Both the position numbers and the translations under genes were made by a program. Below the pieces are notes generated by a model. It searched no databases. It was given only the letters and a program-made list of their open reading frames with translations, and was not told the origin of the DNA. From NCBI GenBank assembly GCA_019113205.1, contig DXHX01000061.1:1-33402 (forward strand): 33,402 nucleotides of DNA. The letters are read 5' to 3'. The stretch comes from Candidatus Pseudogracilibacillus intestinigallinarum. GTDB lineage: Bacteria; Bacillota; Bacilli; Bacillales; Amphibacillaceae. Each line of letters opens with the position of its first letter. Position 1 is the stretch's first letter. Below, one piece after another: positions 16,247 through 24,487 of the stretch.

Positions 16247-19200
16247 TTACACTTTTACTCTCCGTATAATAACGATTGTAATCCCTGCTGCCGTTAGGAT
16301 GATACCAATAAATAGATAAGTATACATCGAAGTAGCTGTATTCGGTAATTCACTTTCATGATCGTCATCATTTGTAGCCACTTCTCCGTCTATATCATCC
16401 TTTATTCCATATGTTTCATTACTATCTTCATCATTTTGCTCTGTATCCTCTTTGGCTCCATCTCCACTCAATTCCCCGTCACTCTTATCATCTTCTTCGT
16501 TATTTCCACTTCCATTTGTTCCTTGCTCTTCTTCGTCGCCTTCATCTGTTTCAACATCTGTTTTTGTTAAATCAATATGAGCAAGTACAGGATCATGATC
16601 ACTCGCACGTCCATGCATCGGTGTAAAATCAGCATTAACATGTAAAATATCTACCTCACTATGTTGTGCCAAATTATTCGATACTAAAATATGGTCTAAT
16701 ACTTGAGAATTACCTTGGAACACGTACGTATACCGTTTTTCTGCTGGTACATGATCTATTAAATTTGTTAAAATATCCCCTTTTAATTCTTCTATTGGAT
16801 TTGAAAATTCAAAATCGTTCATATCTCCAAGCACAATAATATTTTCGTCTGGATTATCTTCCTGAATTTCACGCATAAAGTTGTTTAAAATAGCCGCCTG
16901 TTCCATTCTTTGTGGCTCACTTTTTAATGTTGGAGGTTGTATTTGTCCAAATATAGCTTCATCTCCACGTTTAGAATTTAAATGATTTGCAATAGCAACA
17001 AATGTTTCTCCATCAAACTCAAATTGAGCAGCTAACGGCTTTCTGGAACTTTCAAATGCCGCTTCATTTGGTCCGACTCTACCAGGATTTAATGTTAATT
17101 CGCCATTTTTATATTCTACCGTTTCTTCCGCAGTCCCAATTTCACCATCCACTAAAGATACGCGGTCTTTATTATATATAAATCCAACACGAATATTACT
17201 ATTTGGCGCTCCACCATCTTCATTGTATATAGGGTTAATATTCACATAATCATATGTTGGACCACCCGCTTCTTCAATCACCTGGATAAGACGGGTAAAT
17301 GTTTCAGATGCATCTGCATCTTCTGGACCACTGTCCATCCCGTTATTATCCTGCATTTCAATTAACCCTACAATATCAGGAGCATGCATATCTTGCACGA
17401 TTGCTCGTGCAATATTTGCTGCCTTTTCTTCAGATGTTTCACTCGTATTTGCCGAAAAGTTCTCTACATTATAAGCCGCAATAGATAATTTGTCTCTATC
17501 TTGTTTCAATATCGTTTCTTTCGGTTCTGTTTCGCCTTCTTCAAATGCGACTTCAATATCTTCTAGATCTGCGTACACTTTGTAATTTTGAAAACCATAG
17601 TTTACAACACCTGTAATATCTTTTGTAAATACATCACCTGTTTTCACTTTCAAATTACGAGCATTATTATTTGGATATAACTTGTACTGGATAAATTGAG
17701 CATTCGGTTTATCTTTTTCTAATAATAGCCCCCCATGAATCGTATCTGTTTCAAATTCCTCCGTTACAACAACTAAATCACCATGCTCTTGTGGTGCCAC
17801 AGCCTTTGCTGGTGGTATTTCTACTAGCATTCCTTCTAAACTTTCCCAGTAATCCATTGCATTTTTTTCTCGATCAAATGTATTAAAACCCTCTTTACCA
17901 ATAACTTGATTTGGAATATCACTTGATGTAATTGTAATTGGTGTTGGTAAATCAACATGGTCCTCAATCACTTCAATCATACCACCACGGTCATTACGTG
18001 CATTAATTTGTGTAACTGATAAATCTGTTTCATTCTTGTCATCATATCCATCAATATAATATTCATCTACTTCACCCGTTACTTTAACTTTATTTCCTAC
18101 ATCAATATTTTCAGCACGCCCTGTATAAACGATAATCGCTTCTGACGTATCTTTATTTCCATCATAATTATCCTCTTCTGCCTGTAAATGGAAATAATTC
18201 GCTCCTCTAATTTCATATGTGTACGTAACAATTCCTTCAATATCTTCTACAACATGGTTCACATATGGCGATGTATGCCCAGGTCCCTGAATATCGTGAA
18301 TCTGTAATCCTCTTTCCGCGTCGTATACATTATATGTAAATGTCGTTATATTACTTTCATCAAAACCATCTTTATAAGCGATTGCTTTAATTGTTGTATC
18401 TTTCTCTAACATAATTGGGTCTGTATACTCAGTTCCTGTTGTTTCCGTTGGGTCTGTTCCATCTACTGTATAATAAATTGTCGCCTCATCTGTAGCTGTC
18501 GTTAATGCCACCTCTGTACCTGAAGGAACTGAACCAGCTCCAGGTGTGGCGTAAACTGGTCTAACTTGATTATCATTTGCAACAATATCATCTTGACTTC
18601 TGGGAACGATTTGGAATTCATCATTAAATTGAATAACGATACCTGTAATAGAATCATACGTTTCTCCAATTTCTAATGATAATGAGTCAGTTTCATCACG
18701 AACGATAAATTCACCATCTCCATCTGAAGCAGTATAGTTTACCCAACCATTACCAATTTGGTCTTTCGTTAAAGATACATTTTTGACTGTGATTAATTGT
18801 GATTCTATCTCATCATTAATTTTATCCCCTGTAACTATTTCAGCAACAACATCTTTTTTACCATGCTTTTCAATTAACAGAGCATCATTTAATTGAAGTA
18901 ACTTATTATAAAACGCTAAGTTACCTTGAACCGTTACTTCATCACCAATAGATACGTCTAAATTTGTCGGTCGTACAGCAATAGCCCCTGTTTCATCTTG
19001 AATTTGAATCGTGTTTTTAAGTTTCGCTGTAACGACTCCCTGTACTGTAATGTTACCTGTAGGGTTTTTGTGTGCCTCTTCAATCTTTACAGGACCTTCT
19101 TCTAATGGCGGTTCAGGTTCTACAGTTCCATCAGCAAATGATATCGCCGTCGGATTTTTTAAACCAGATTTCGTATGATATGTTTCTAAACTTCCGGTTA

Positions 19201-19558
19201 TAATTATTTTTTCACCGATTATATTTGGATTTGATGCTAAACCAAATTGATCTCGAAAATCTTTCGTTATTTGGACAAATAACATTTTTTCAATGTCTGT
19301 TTCATTCGCATCCGTTGCAATTGCTATATTTGTATTTTCGAACCGATCAATATCTGTCGTCACGTTGTTCCCGCTAATCACATAACCTACTATATGCCCT
19401 TCTACAGTTGCCATACCTTCATTATTCTCAATTGCTTCTTCAACTGAAACCGTCTCTTCTGCATACACTGATTGCATAAAAGATACATTAGAAAGCAATA
19501 ATAAAAATATCATTAATAGTGAAAAGGTTTTCTTCCATTGCGCTTTTGCATGAAACAT
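16247..19558 (-). CDS. LPNTA-anchored extracellular nuclease (endonuclease/exonuclease/phosphatase family)
   Basis: A 1103-residue cell-wall protein. A signal peptide ends near residue 33 (QSVYA). OB-fold-like segments follow (EGHIVGYVISG; ITVQGVVTAKLKNTIQIQDE), then a chitobiase C-terminal-like module (ATIYYTVDGTDPTETTGTEY) and another OB-like region. The catalytic EEP domain (about 690-1010) contains IAAYNVENF, IVGLIEMQDNNG, IANHLNSKRGD, VLGDMNDFEF and RASDHDPVLAHID, with the catalytic Glu, Asn, Asp and His in place. An acidic linker leads to the sortase signal ELPNTATS (L at about 1071), a hydrophobic helix and an RRVKV tail. The architecture is like ExeM/NucH and parallels YhcR of B. subtilis. 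The ribosome site AAAGGAG is 7 bases before the ATG. It lies downstream of the 5'-nucleotidase. Confidence 0.88.
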   Translation of the reverse strand: MFHAKAQWKKTFSLLMIFLLLLSNVSFMQSVYAEETVSVEEAIENNEGMATVEGHIVGYVISGNNVTTDIDRFENTNIAIATDANETDIEKMLFVQITKDFRDQFGLASNPNIIGEKIIITGSLETYHTKSGLKNPTAISFADGTVEPEPPLEEGPVKIEEAHKNPTGNITVQGVVTAKLKNTIQIQDETGAIAVRPTNLDVSIGDEVTVQGNLAFYNKLLQLNDALLIEKHGKKDVVAEIVTGDKINDEIESQLITVKNVSLTKDQIGNGWVNYTASDGDGEFIVRDETDSLSLEIGETYDSITGIVIQFNDEFQIVPRSQDDIVANDNQVRPVYATPGAGSVPSGTEVALTTATDEATIYYTVDGTDPTETTGTEYTDPIMLEKDTTIKAIAYKDGFDESNITTFTYNVYDAERGLQIHDIQGPGHTSPYVNHVVEDIEGIVTYTYEIRGANYFHLQAEEDNYDGNKDTSEAIIVYTGRAENIDVGNKVKVTGEVDEYYIDGYDDKNETDLSVTQINARNDRGGMIEVIEDHVDLPTPITITSSDIPNQVIGKEGFNTFDREKNAMDYWESLEGMLVEIPPAKAVAPQEHGDLVVVTEEFETDTIHGGLLLEKDKPNAQFIQYKLYPNNNARNLKVKTGDVFTKDITGVVNYGFQNYKVYADLEDIEVAFEEGETEPKETILKQDRDKLSIAAYNVENFSANTSETSEEKAANIARAIVQDMHAPDIVGLIEMQDNNGMDSGPEDADASETFTRLIQVIEEAGGPTYDYVNINPIYNEDGGAPNSNIRVGFIYNKDRVSLVDGEIGTAEETVEYKNGELTLNPGRVGPNEAAFESSRKPLAAQFEFDGETFVAIANHLNSKRGDEAIFGQIQPPTLKSEPQRMEQAAILNNFMREIQEDNPDENIIVLGDMNDFEFSNPIEELKGDILTNLIDHVPAEKRYTYVFQGNSQVLDHILVSNNLAQHSEVDILHVNADFTPMHGRASDHDPVLAHIDLTKTDVETDEGDEEEQGTNGSGNNEEDDKSDGELSGDGAKEDTEQNDEDSNETYGIKDDIDGEVATNDDDHESELPNTATSMYTYLFIGIILTAAGITIVIIRRVKV

Positions 19559-19583
19559 ATAACACGACTCCTTTAATAGTTTT

Positions 19584-19629
19584 TAAAAAAGACCTTTTAC
19601 ATACGAAACTTCGTCCGATGTAAAAGGTC
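19584..19629 (-). terminator. Hairpin with U-tract between nucleotidase and nuclease genes
   Basis: On the minus strand GACCTTTTACAT and ATGTAAAAGGTC form a perfect 12-bp stem with a 15-nt loop, followed by TTTTTT. It occupies the 84-base gap between the two surface-protein genes and leaves little room for a separate promoter for the nuclease. Confidence 0.8.
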
Positions 19630-19642
19630 TCGGGTCCATCTT

Positions 19643-21910
19643 TTAATTCATACGAAACTTTCGAATGGCGTAAATTGCGATACCTACTAATAATAATAAA
19701 GAACCAATTAATAAAGTCGTATACATTGTTGTTGCGGTATTCGGTAATGCACTTCCTTTTTCTTGATCATCATCATCTTTCCCAGGTGTAATTACCGTTC
19801 CCTTATCATCCTCTGTACCATTTTCGTTCTCATTACCTGGTTCATTCGGATCTGGTGTTGGAACTGGATCTGGTGTCGGTGTAGGTTCTGGCGTTGGCTC
19901 AGGATCTGGTGTCGGTGCTGGATCAATCGGGTTTTCCGGAATTTCATCCAATGCAGCATCTAAAATACGTCCTTCTCTTTCAGGATCAACCTCGCCATTT
20001 AAATATTTTTCATCCACCATATAATCACGTAATTGTTCCCAATCTACTTCACCAATATTTGTCACACGTCCTTCTTCATACACTTTAGCGAACGTTTCAA
20101 AACCGTCTCCACCTTGTGCTGTAAATTGGTTTGTTGTAACTGTATAATTTTGTTGCAAATCAATTGGTGTATATTCACCATTTTGCAACACTTGCATATC
20201 AATTACTCTATCCCCAACCTCTTTATTACTATCAAAATAGTATTTCATCCCTGCAACATGTAAAAAACCGCCATTTTCATTCGGTGCTTGACTAACACCA
20301 TGCTCCAATATCTCTTTTAATTCAGCTCCTGTTATCGTTGCAACAACTGGATCATTTCCAAACGGTAATACTTCGATAATTTCTCCGTTCGTAATTTTCC
20401 CTTTCGCAATCGGTGCACGAATACCTCCACCATTTTGTAAAGCAATCTCTGTTTCGGGGAACTTCTCTTTTGCCTTCGCTAGCATGGCGTCTGTTACAAG
20501 ATTTCCCAATTCCGTTTCATTCGCACGAACACTATCTGACCTATCATTGTCAGTATGTCTTGGATTCGTTAATTCTTTTAACGCTTTAGCTCCACTCGGT
20601 TCATTAAACAGTTCATCTACTTCAGCTTTATACGTTGCTAAAACCTCTACAGCTTCTGGATCATCTTCAACATTTGATAAATCAACTAGTTCTCCTTCAT
20701 GCTGAATAATTGTACCTTCTTCATCAAACACAACATCTAATACACCTAAATTATCAACATATTGTCCTGTTTGCACAATTAGCGTTGGCTCTTCCTCTGG
20801 TCCTTTTACAATCGTATTATTTAATTCTGTATGTGAGTGACCACCAACAATAATATCTATGCCGTCAACTTGTTCAGCTAACACTAAATCATTTCCTACT
20901 GCTGGATTGCTATCATATCCAATATGTGTTACGGCAATAATCTTGTTAACACCCTCATCTTCAAGTGCTTCAACCGCACGTTCAGCAGATTCTTTATAAT
21001 TTAAAAATTTCACTAATTCTGGGCTGGCAATATTTTTTGTATCTTCGGTCGTTAATCCGAAAATACCGATATCTTCCCCATCAATTTCTTTAATAATCGC
21101 ATTATATGCTTTTCCACTACTTGCTTCTCTTACAACAGAATCCTGAACTTTTAAATGTGATAATGTTGGGTCATCGGAGAAATCAACGTTTGTCCCTAAA
21201 AATGGGAAAGAAGCATCTTCGATAAATTTTTGTAATTCTGGATGTCCTTCAGGAGTCCCTAAATCAAATTCATGATTCCCAAAAGCGAAAGCGTCAAGAC
21301 CCATGAGATTAAACATTGCTAAATCGGCCTTTCCCTGATGTAAGTTAAAATATAATGTACCAGAAAAACTATCTCCAGCATGTAATAATAAGTTATTCTC
21401 ACTGTTTTTACGTTGTTCTTTTATTTCAGTGATCGCCTTCGGTAACTTGTCCGCATGTGAATGTGTATCATTTAAGTGCATTACTTTTAATTGGAAGTTC
21501 TCATCACCGTCTTCTTCATCTTCAGTTTCTTCTGTTTCGTCTTCCTCAGGTTCTTCCTCTTCTTCTGCTAATCCCTGCACTTCTTCTTCATTCGTTGCTT
21601 TTTCTTTTTCAAACTCTTCATCAGAAGGTTCATCTACAGACTCAATAGGTACCTCTGTTTCAGATGAATCGTTTACATTTTCTTTATTTTCTTCACTATC
21701 AGGTACACTTTCTTGACCGTCCTCATCATCTTCCTTAAGTATTTCTTCCGACGGCTTATTTACATTTTGCTCGACCCGCTCAGGTGAATTATTATCTGAC
21801 TGATCATTATGTACTGCAGGCTCCGCTAAACTTGTTGACGGTATAGTAGTAAATATAATCATTAATACTAGCATGAGCTTCGTTAATATGTTCCTATACT
21901 TTTTACTCAC
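19643..21910 (-). CDS. LPNTA-anchored 5'-nucleotidase (UshA/YfkN type)
   Basis: A secreted nucleotidase of 755 residues from a GTG start. The signal peptide ends near TSLAEP. A very acidic low-complexity linker follows, then the calcineurin-like metallophosphoesterase domain with LNDTHSH, HAGDSFSG, GNHEFDLG, THIGYD and GGHSHTE. The 5'-nucleotidase C-terminal domain has QNGGGIRAPI and VLPFGNDPVVAT. A Pro-Thr repeat spacer (PTPDPEPTPEP) leads to the sorting signal ALPNTATT and a membrane helix ending in RKFRMN. It should dephosphorylate extracellular nucleotides to nucleosides and phosphate. GTG at 21910 is preferred over the ATG at 21940 because AAAGGAGG lies 7 bases upstream. A PhoP-like promoter precedes it. 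Confidence 0.9.
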   Translation of the reverse strand: MSKKYRNILTKLMLVLMIIFTTIPSTSLAEPAVHNDQSDNNSPERVEQNVNKPSEEILKEDDEDGQESVPDSEENKENVNDSSETEVPIESVDEPSDEEFEKEKATNEEEVQGLAEEEEEPEEDETEETEDEEDGDENFQLKVMHLNDTHSHADKLPKAITEIKEQRKNSENNLLLHAGDSFSGTLYFNLHQGKADLAMFNLMGLDAFAFGNHEFDLGTPEGHPELQKFIEDASFPFLGTNVDFSDDPTLSHLKVQDSVVREASSGKAYNAIIKEIDGEDIGIFGLTTEDTKNIASPELVKFLNYKESAERAVEALEDEGVNKIIAVTHIGYDSNPAVGNDLVLAEQVDGIDIIVGGHSHTELNNTIVKGPEEEPTLIVQTGQYVDNLGVLDVVFDEEGTIIQHEGELVDLSNVEDDPEAVEVLATYKAEVDELFNEPSGAKALKELTNPRHTDNDRSDSVRANETELGNLVTDAMLAKAKEKFPETEIALQNGGGIRAPIAKGKITNGEIIEVLPFGNDPVVATITGAELKEILEHGVSQAPNENGGFLHVAGMKYYFDSNKEVGDRVIDMQVLQNGEYTPIDLQQNYTVTTNQFTAQGGDGFETFAKVYEEGRVTNIGEVDWEQLRDYMVDEKYLNGEVDPEREGRILDAALDEIPENPIDPAPTPDPEPTPEPTPTPDPVPTPDPNEPGNENENGTEDDKGTVITPGKDDDDQEKGSALPNTATTMYTTLLIGSLLLLVGIAIYAIRKFRMN

Positions 21911-21917
21911 TAAATAT

Positions 21918-21925
21918 CCTCCTTT
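21918..21925 (-). promoter_or_regulatory. Ribosome binding site deciding the GTG start
   Basis: AAAGGAGG on the minus strand, 7 bases upstream of the GTG at 21908-21910. The longer frame from 21940 would start at or before the predicted transcription start and has no ribosome site. Confidence 0.85.
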
Positions 21926-21945
21926 TGTTATACGATACAAAATTC

Positions 21946-21999
21946 AATATAGTACATCAACGTTAAATATTGATGTATTTCATGTAAAAAATACGTAAA
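21946..21999 (-). promoter_or_regulatory. Probable PhoP-activated promoter of the 5'-nucleotidase gene
   Basis: On the minus strand TTTACG (21994-21999), TTTACA (21983-21988) and TTAACG (21961-21966) lie in exact 11-bp phase, with one degenerate slot between the last two. This matches the PhoP box pattern of Bacillus (TTWACA with 5-bp spacers). A -10-like TATATT (21946-21951) begins 9 bases after the last box, as in PhoP-activated promoters. An inverted repeat TACATCAA/TTGATGTA (21953-21977) overlaps the end. Confidence 0.55.
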
Positions 22000-22192
22000 C
22001 ACCCCCCAAAAATAATTGAATAATCTGTGAACTCAAATAATAATTATATACGTAAAAATAAGTTAATTAATGAGGAAAGAGAATGGTTTTAAATATAAGT
22101 AAAAAGATTGAATTACAATCATTTTCATTTAAAACGTTGGTATTTCTTCCTATTTACATCTGTTCAACATAAACATATACCCCTAAACATAC

Positions 22193-22234
22193 AAAAATCC
22201 CCTAGAGTTAGATTTCAACCTAACTCTAGGGGAT
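22193..22234 (-). terminator. Terminator of the bacilliredoxin gene
   Basis: Perfect 15-bp arms (ATCCCCTAGAGTTAG at 22197-22211 and its complement at 22220-22234) with an 8-nt loop, followed on the minus strand by TTTTT. It lies 20 bases after the brxC-like stop codon. Apart from this hairpin and the nucleotidase promoter, nothing else was seen in 21926-22253. Confidence 0.9.
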
Positions 22235-22253
22235 ACAATCGTTTATATATTAT

Positions 22254-22592
22254 TTAGTCAATAACTGCTTTCATATGAGCTTTCGTTACGGACCAATGCG
22301 ATGTATTCCAATACGCTTTTTTATTTTTAATATAGATAATTTGTGGAGATTCATGCTTCACTTCTAAGTCCGCTTCAATTTGATTCGAAACAGGGCGTGA
22401 TTCACGTACCTTCACCAAACTATAATCAATATTCGTGTCCGGTGTATCTGCTAAATAATCATTATATTCATCTAATGCATTAAAACTAACTGGACAAGTT
22501 GTACTATGTTTTAAAATAACTTGATCTTTGTCAACTGATTTTTCTAAAATTGCTTCCCATTCTTCTAGTTCTGTTATTTCATTCCATACCAT
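22254..22592 (-). CDS. brxC: Monothiol bacilliredoxin, YtxJ/BrxC family
   Basis: A 112-residue thioredoxin-fold protein. The active-site motif is TCPVS (cysteine at about position 33 in KHSTTCPVSFNAL), as in the YtxJ family, whose B. subtilis member is a monothiol bacilliredoxin that removes bacillithiol from proteins. The strand-cis-proline region ESPQIIYIKN and the C-terminal helix SVTKAHMKAVI fit the fold. Cytoplasmic. The ribosome site GGAGGG lies 7 bases before the ATG. It is monocistronic, ends at a strong terminator and is divergent from the YjiH-type gene. It implies that the host makes bacillithiol, which is consistent with Bacillaceae. Confidence 0.85.
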   Translation of the reverse strand: MVWNEITELEEWEAILEKSVDKDQVILKHSTTCPVSFNALDEYNDYLADTPDTNIDYSLVKVRESRPVSNQIEADLEVKHESPQIIYIKNKKAYWNTSHWSVTKAHMKAVID

Positions 22593-22727
22593 CTCTGTTC
22601 CCTCCTAATGAATTCCTACCTATAAGTGTACGATATTTTGGCTATAATTCAAAAGAACGTGCTTAAACATCTTTCTATTTATATTTATGCAATACAACAA
22701 TCGTCAGAATAATTAAACTTTATGCAT

Positions 22728-22774
22728 TTGACATAATTATAGTTGTATAAGTATACAAATTATCGTATACTTAT
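22728..22774 (+). promoter_or_regulatory. Promoter and 28-bp inverted-repeat operator upstream of the YjiH-type gene
   Basis: A perfect -35 box TTGACA (22728-22733) is followed after 18 bases by a -10-like TATACA (22752-22757). Over the -10 lies a perfect inverted repeat, ATAAGTATAC (22747-22756) and GTATACTTAT (22765-22774) with an 8-bp spacer. Without a T-run it is more likely an operator than a terminator. The binding protein is unknown. Confidence 0.6.
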
Positions 22775-22809
22775 TTATATTGAATTTGATTAAAATAGGA
22801 GTTAGGAAA

Positions 22810-24150
22810 ATGAATAATATTAAAGCGAAAGATCATATAAAATTTATCGTCCCTTCTTTACTCGGTGTATTTTTATTTATGACACCTATTAAAGTTGCAG
22901 GGAACTTTACAATCCCCATTGCAGTTTTGGCCGGATTTATTCAAGACGGATTAGCAAATTACTTATCATTAATTATGACGGTCATCGTCGTTTTAACCGG
23001 AATATTAACCATTGTTTTTTCGTTGAATCCTTCTTTTACTAAAAACAAACCATTTTTACAACGTTTGTTTCTAGTCGGGAATTTCTGGATGATTACACGT
23101 TTTATTGCAGCAATTTTTACATTAATGATTTATTTCCAAATTGGTCCAGACATTATGGTTGGCGAAGATACAGGACAATTATTATTAGATGATTTATTAC
23201 ACGTACTATTTTCTGTCTTTTTATTCGCTGGTTTCTTTTTACCGTTATTAACGAATTTCGGATTGTTAGAATTTATCGGTGCATTTATGAAAAAGATTAT
23301 GCGACCTTTATTTAAATTACCGGGACGTTCTTCGATTGACGCATTAGCTTCGTGGATTGGTGACGGTACAATTGGAGTATTATTAACGAGTAAACAGTAT
23401 GAAGAAGGGTATTATACAAAACGAGAAGCAGCAATTATCGGAACAACTTTCTCCATTGTTTCTATTACTTTTACATTAGTTATTATAGAAAAATTAGGTT
23501 TAGAACATAAATTTTTACCTTTTTACTTTACGATTATTGTAGCAGGATTTGTAGCAGCCATTATTATGCCACGTATTCCTCCGTTATCACGTAAGAAAAA
23601 TGAATATATTAATCCAGAGCAAAAGATGATTGATGAATCGATTCCTTCTGAACACAACGTATTTTCGTATGGATATGAAAAAGCAATTCAACGGAGCCGT
23701 GCAGAAAAAGGAGCAGGAAAATTCATTTCTGAAGGAGTTAAAAACGTTCTTGATATGTGGATGGGTGTTGCACCTGTCGTGATGGCTTTCGGTTTAATTG
23801 CTTTAATGATTGCTGAAGGAACACCATTCTTCCAATGGTTAGGAATTCCATTCATCCCTATTTTAGAATGGATGCAAGTGCCAGAAGCAGCAGAAGCTTC
23901 GCAAACTATTTTAATTGGTTTTGCGGATATGTTTTTACCAGCAATTATCGGGTCTTCTATTGCATCCGAAATGACTCGCTTCATCATCGGTGCCTTATCT
24001 ATCACACAACTTATTTACATGTCAGAAGTTGGTGGACTACTTTTAGGTTCGAAAGTACCAGTGTCATTTAAAGATTTAGCGATCATTTTCTTGTTAAGAA
24101 CTATTATCACATTACCTGTCATTGTATTGTTAGCACATCTATTCTTTTAG
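22810..24150 (+). CDS. YjiH-family membrane protein with nucleoside-recognition (Gate) domains
   Basis: An integral membrane protein of 446 residues with about 10 hydrophobic segments. The order of segments and phrases such as FIVPSLLGVFLFMTPIK, SIDALASWIGDGTIGVLLTS and FLPAIIGSSIASEMTRFIIG fit the YjiH family, which carries nucleoside-recognition (Gate-like) domains. The true substrate is unproven. The start at 22810 is chosen because AGGAG (22797-22801) is 8 bases upstream; an upstream TTG frame lacks a ribosome site. Its closeness to the surface nuclease and nucleotidase genes makes nucleoside uptake attractive, but that is inference from neighbourhood. It is followed at once by a terminator. 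Confidence 0.8.
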   Translation: MNNIKAKDHIKFIVPSLLGVFLFMTPIKVAGNFTIPIAVLAGFIQDGLANYLSLIMTVIVVLTGILTIVFSLNPSFTKNKPFLQRLFLVGNFWMITRFIAAIFTLMIYFQIGPDIMVGEDTGQLLLDDLLHVLFSVFLFAGFFLPLLTNFGLLEFIGAFMKKIMRPLFKLPGRSSIDALASWIGDGTIGVLLTSKQYEEGYYTKREAAIIGTTFSIVSITFTLVIIEKLGLEHKFLPFYFTIIVAGFVAAIIMPRIPPLSRKKNEYINPEQKMIDESIPSEHNVFSYGYEKAIQRSRAEKGAGKFISEGVKNVLDMWMGVAPVVMAFGLIALMIAEGTPFFQWLGIPFIPILEWMQVPEAAEASQTILIGFADMFLPAIIGSSIASEMTRFIIGALSITQLIYMSEVGGLLLGSKVPVSFKDLAIIFLLRTIITLPVIVLLAHLFF

Positions 24151-24152
24151 TA

Positions 24153-24194
24153 AAAAAAGTGATGTCCACCAAATTAGGTGAACATCACTTTTTT
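24153..24194. terminator. Strong bidirectional terminator
   Basis: AAAAAAGTGATGT, a short mismatch, ACC, an AAATTA loop, then GGT and ACATCACTTTTTT: a long stem flanked by A and T runs. It ends the YjiH-type transcript. On the minus strand it follows directly after the second stop codon (24193) of the interrupted small gene. Confidence 0.9.
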
Positions 24195-24423
24195 ATTTCC
24201 AATAATTATTTGCTACGGCAATCGTCTGAAAATGAATTGCAATTACTTGGGAAGCCATCGTTAAACTATCTGGGTTTTAGGCATAATCTGGACGTAATTT
24301 TTCACGAACAGCTGGATCTGGCTGTGTATAGCCAACACGTTTTCTCGCCAATGTAACCGCCAAATCAAATCCCGCTTCCGGTGTGTCTGTTATTAAACTA
24401 GGTAACCAACTACTCATTTTCAT
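24193..24423 (-). pseudogene. Small protein gene interrupted by an in-frame TAA
   Basis: Downstream of the CvfC-like gene, a minus-strand frame begins MKMSSWLPSL (ATG 24423, or more likely ATG 24417, 6 bases after GGGGG). It runs 46-48 codons to a TAA at 24277-24279 (ending REKLRPDYA). The same frame stays open and protein-like for 27 more codons (NPDSLTMASQVIAIHFQTIA, ending NNYWK). It stops at 24193, exactly where the terminator begins. A single C-to-T change (CAA to TAA) would explain the break. Either the gene is recently inactivated, the short form is functional, the stop is read through, or the base is a sequencing error. I do not recognise the family. Confidence 0.6.
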
Positions 24424-24487
24424 CCCCCATATAGAGTGTACGAGCTTATACATTCATTTTACATGAATGTTTACTATATGGATAGAC

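Noticed and set aside
16411-16626. Histidine/leucine-rich plus-strand frames opposite the acidic linker of the nuclease
   Set aside because: Composition mirrors the Asp/Glu/Asn-rich linker on the minus strand, and no start signals are present.
21429-21716. Serine-rich open frame opposite the acidic linker of the 5'-nucleotidase
   Set aside because: It is the antisense image of Glu/Asp codons (GAA/GAT read as TTC/ATC and serine codons in other frames), with no ribosome site and a real gene on the other strand.
24159-24356. A 65-residue plus-strand frame after the YjiH-type gene
   Set aside because: It begins inside the terminator hairpin and is opposite the interrupted small gene, which has the better ribosome site and protein character.
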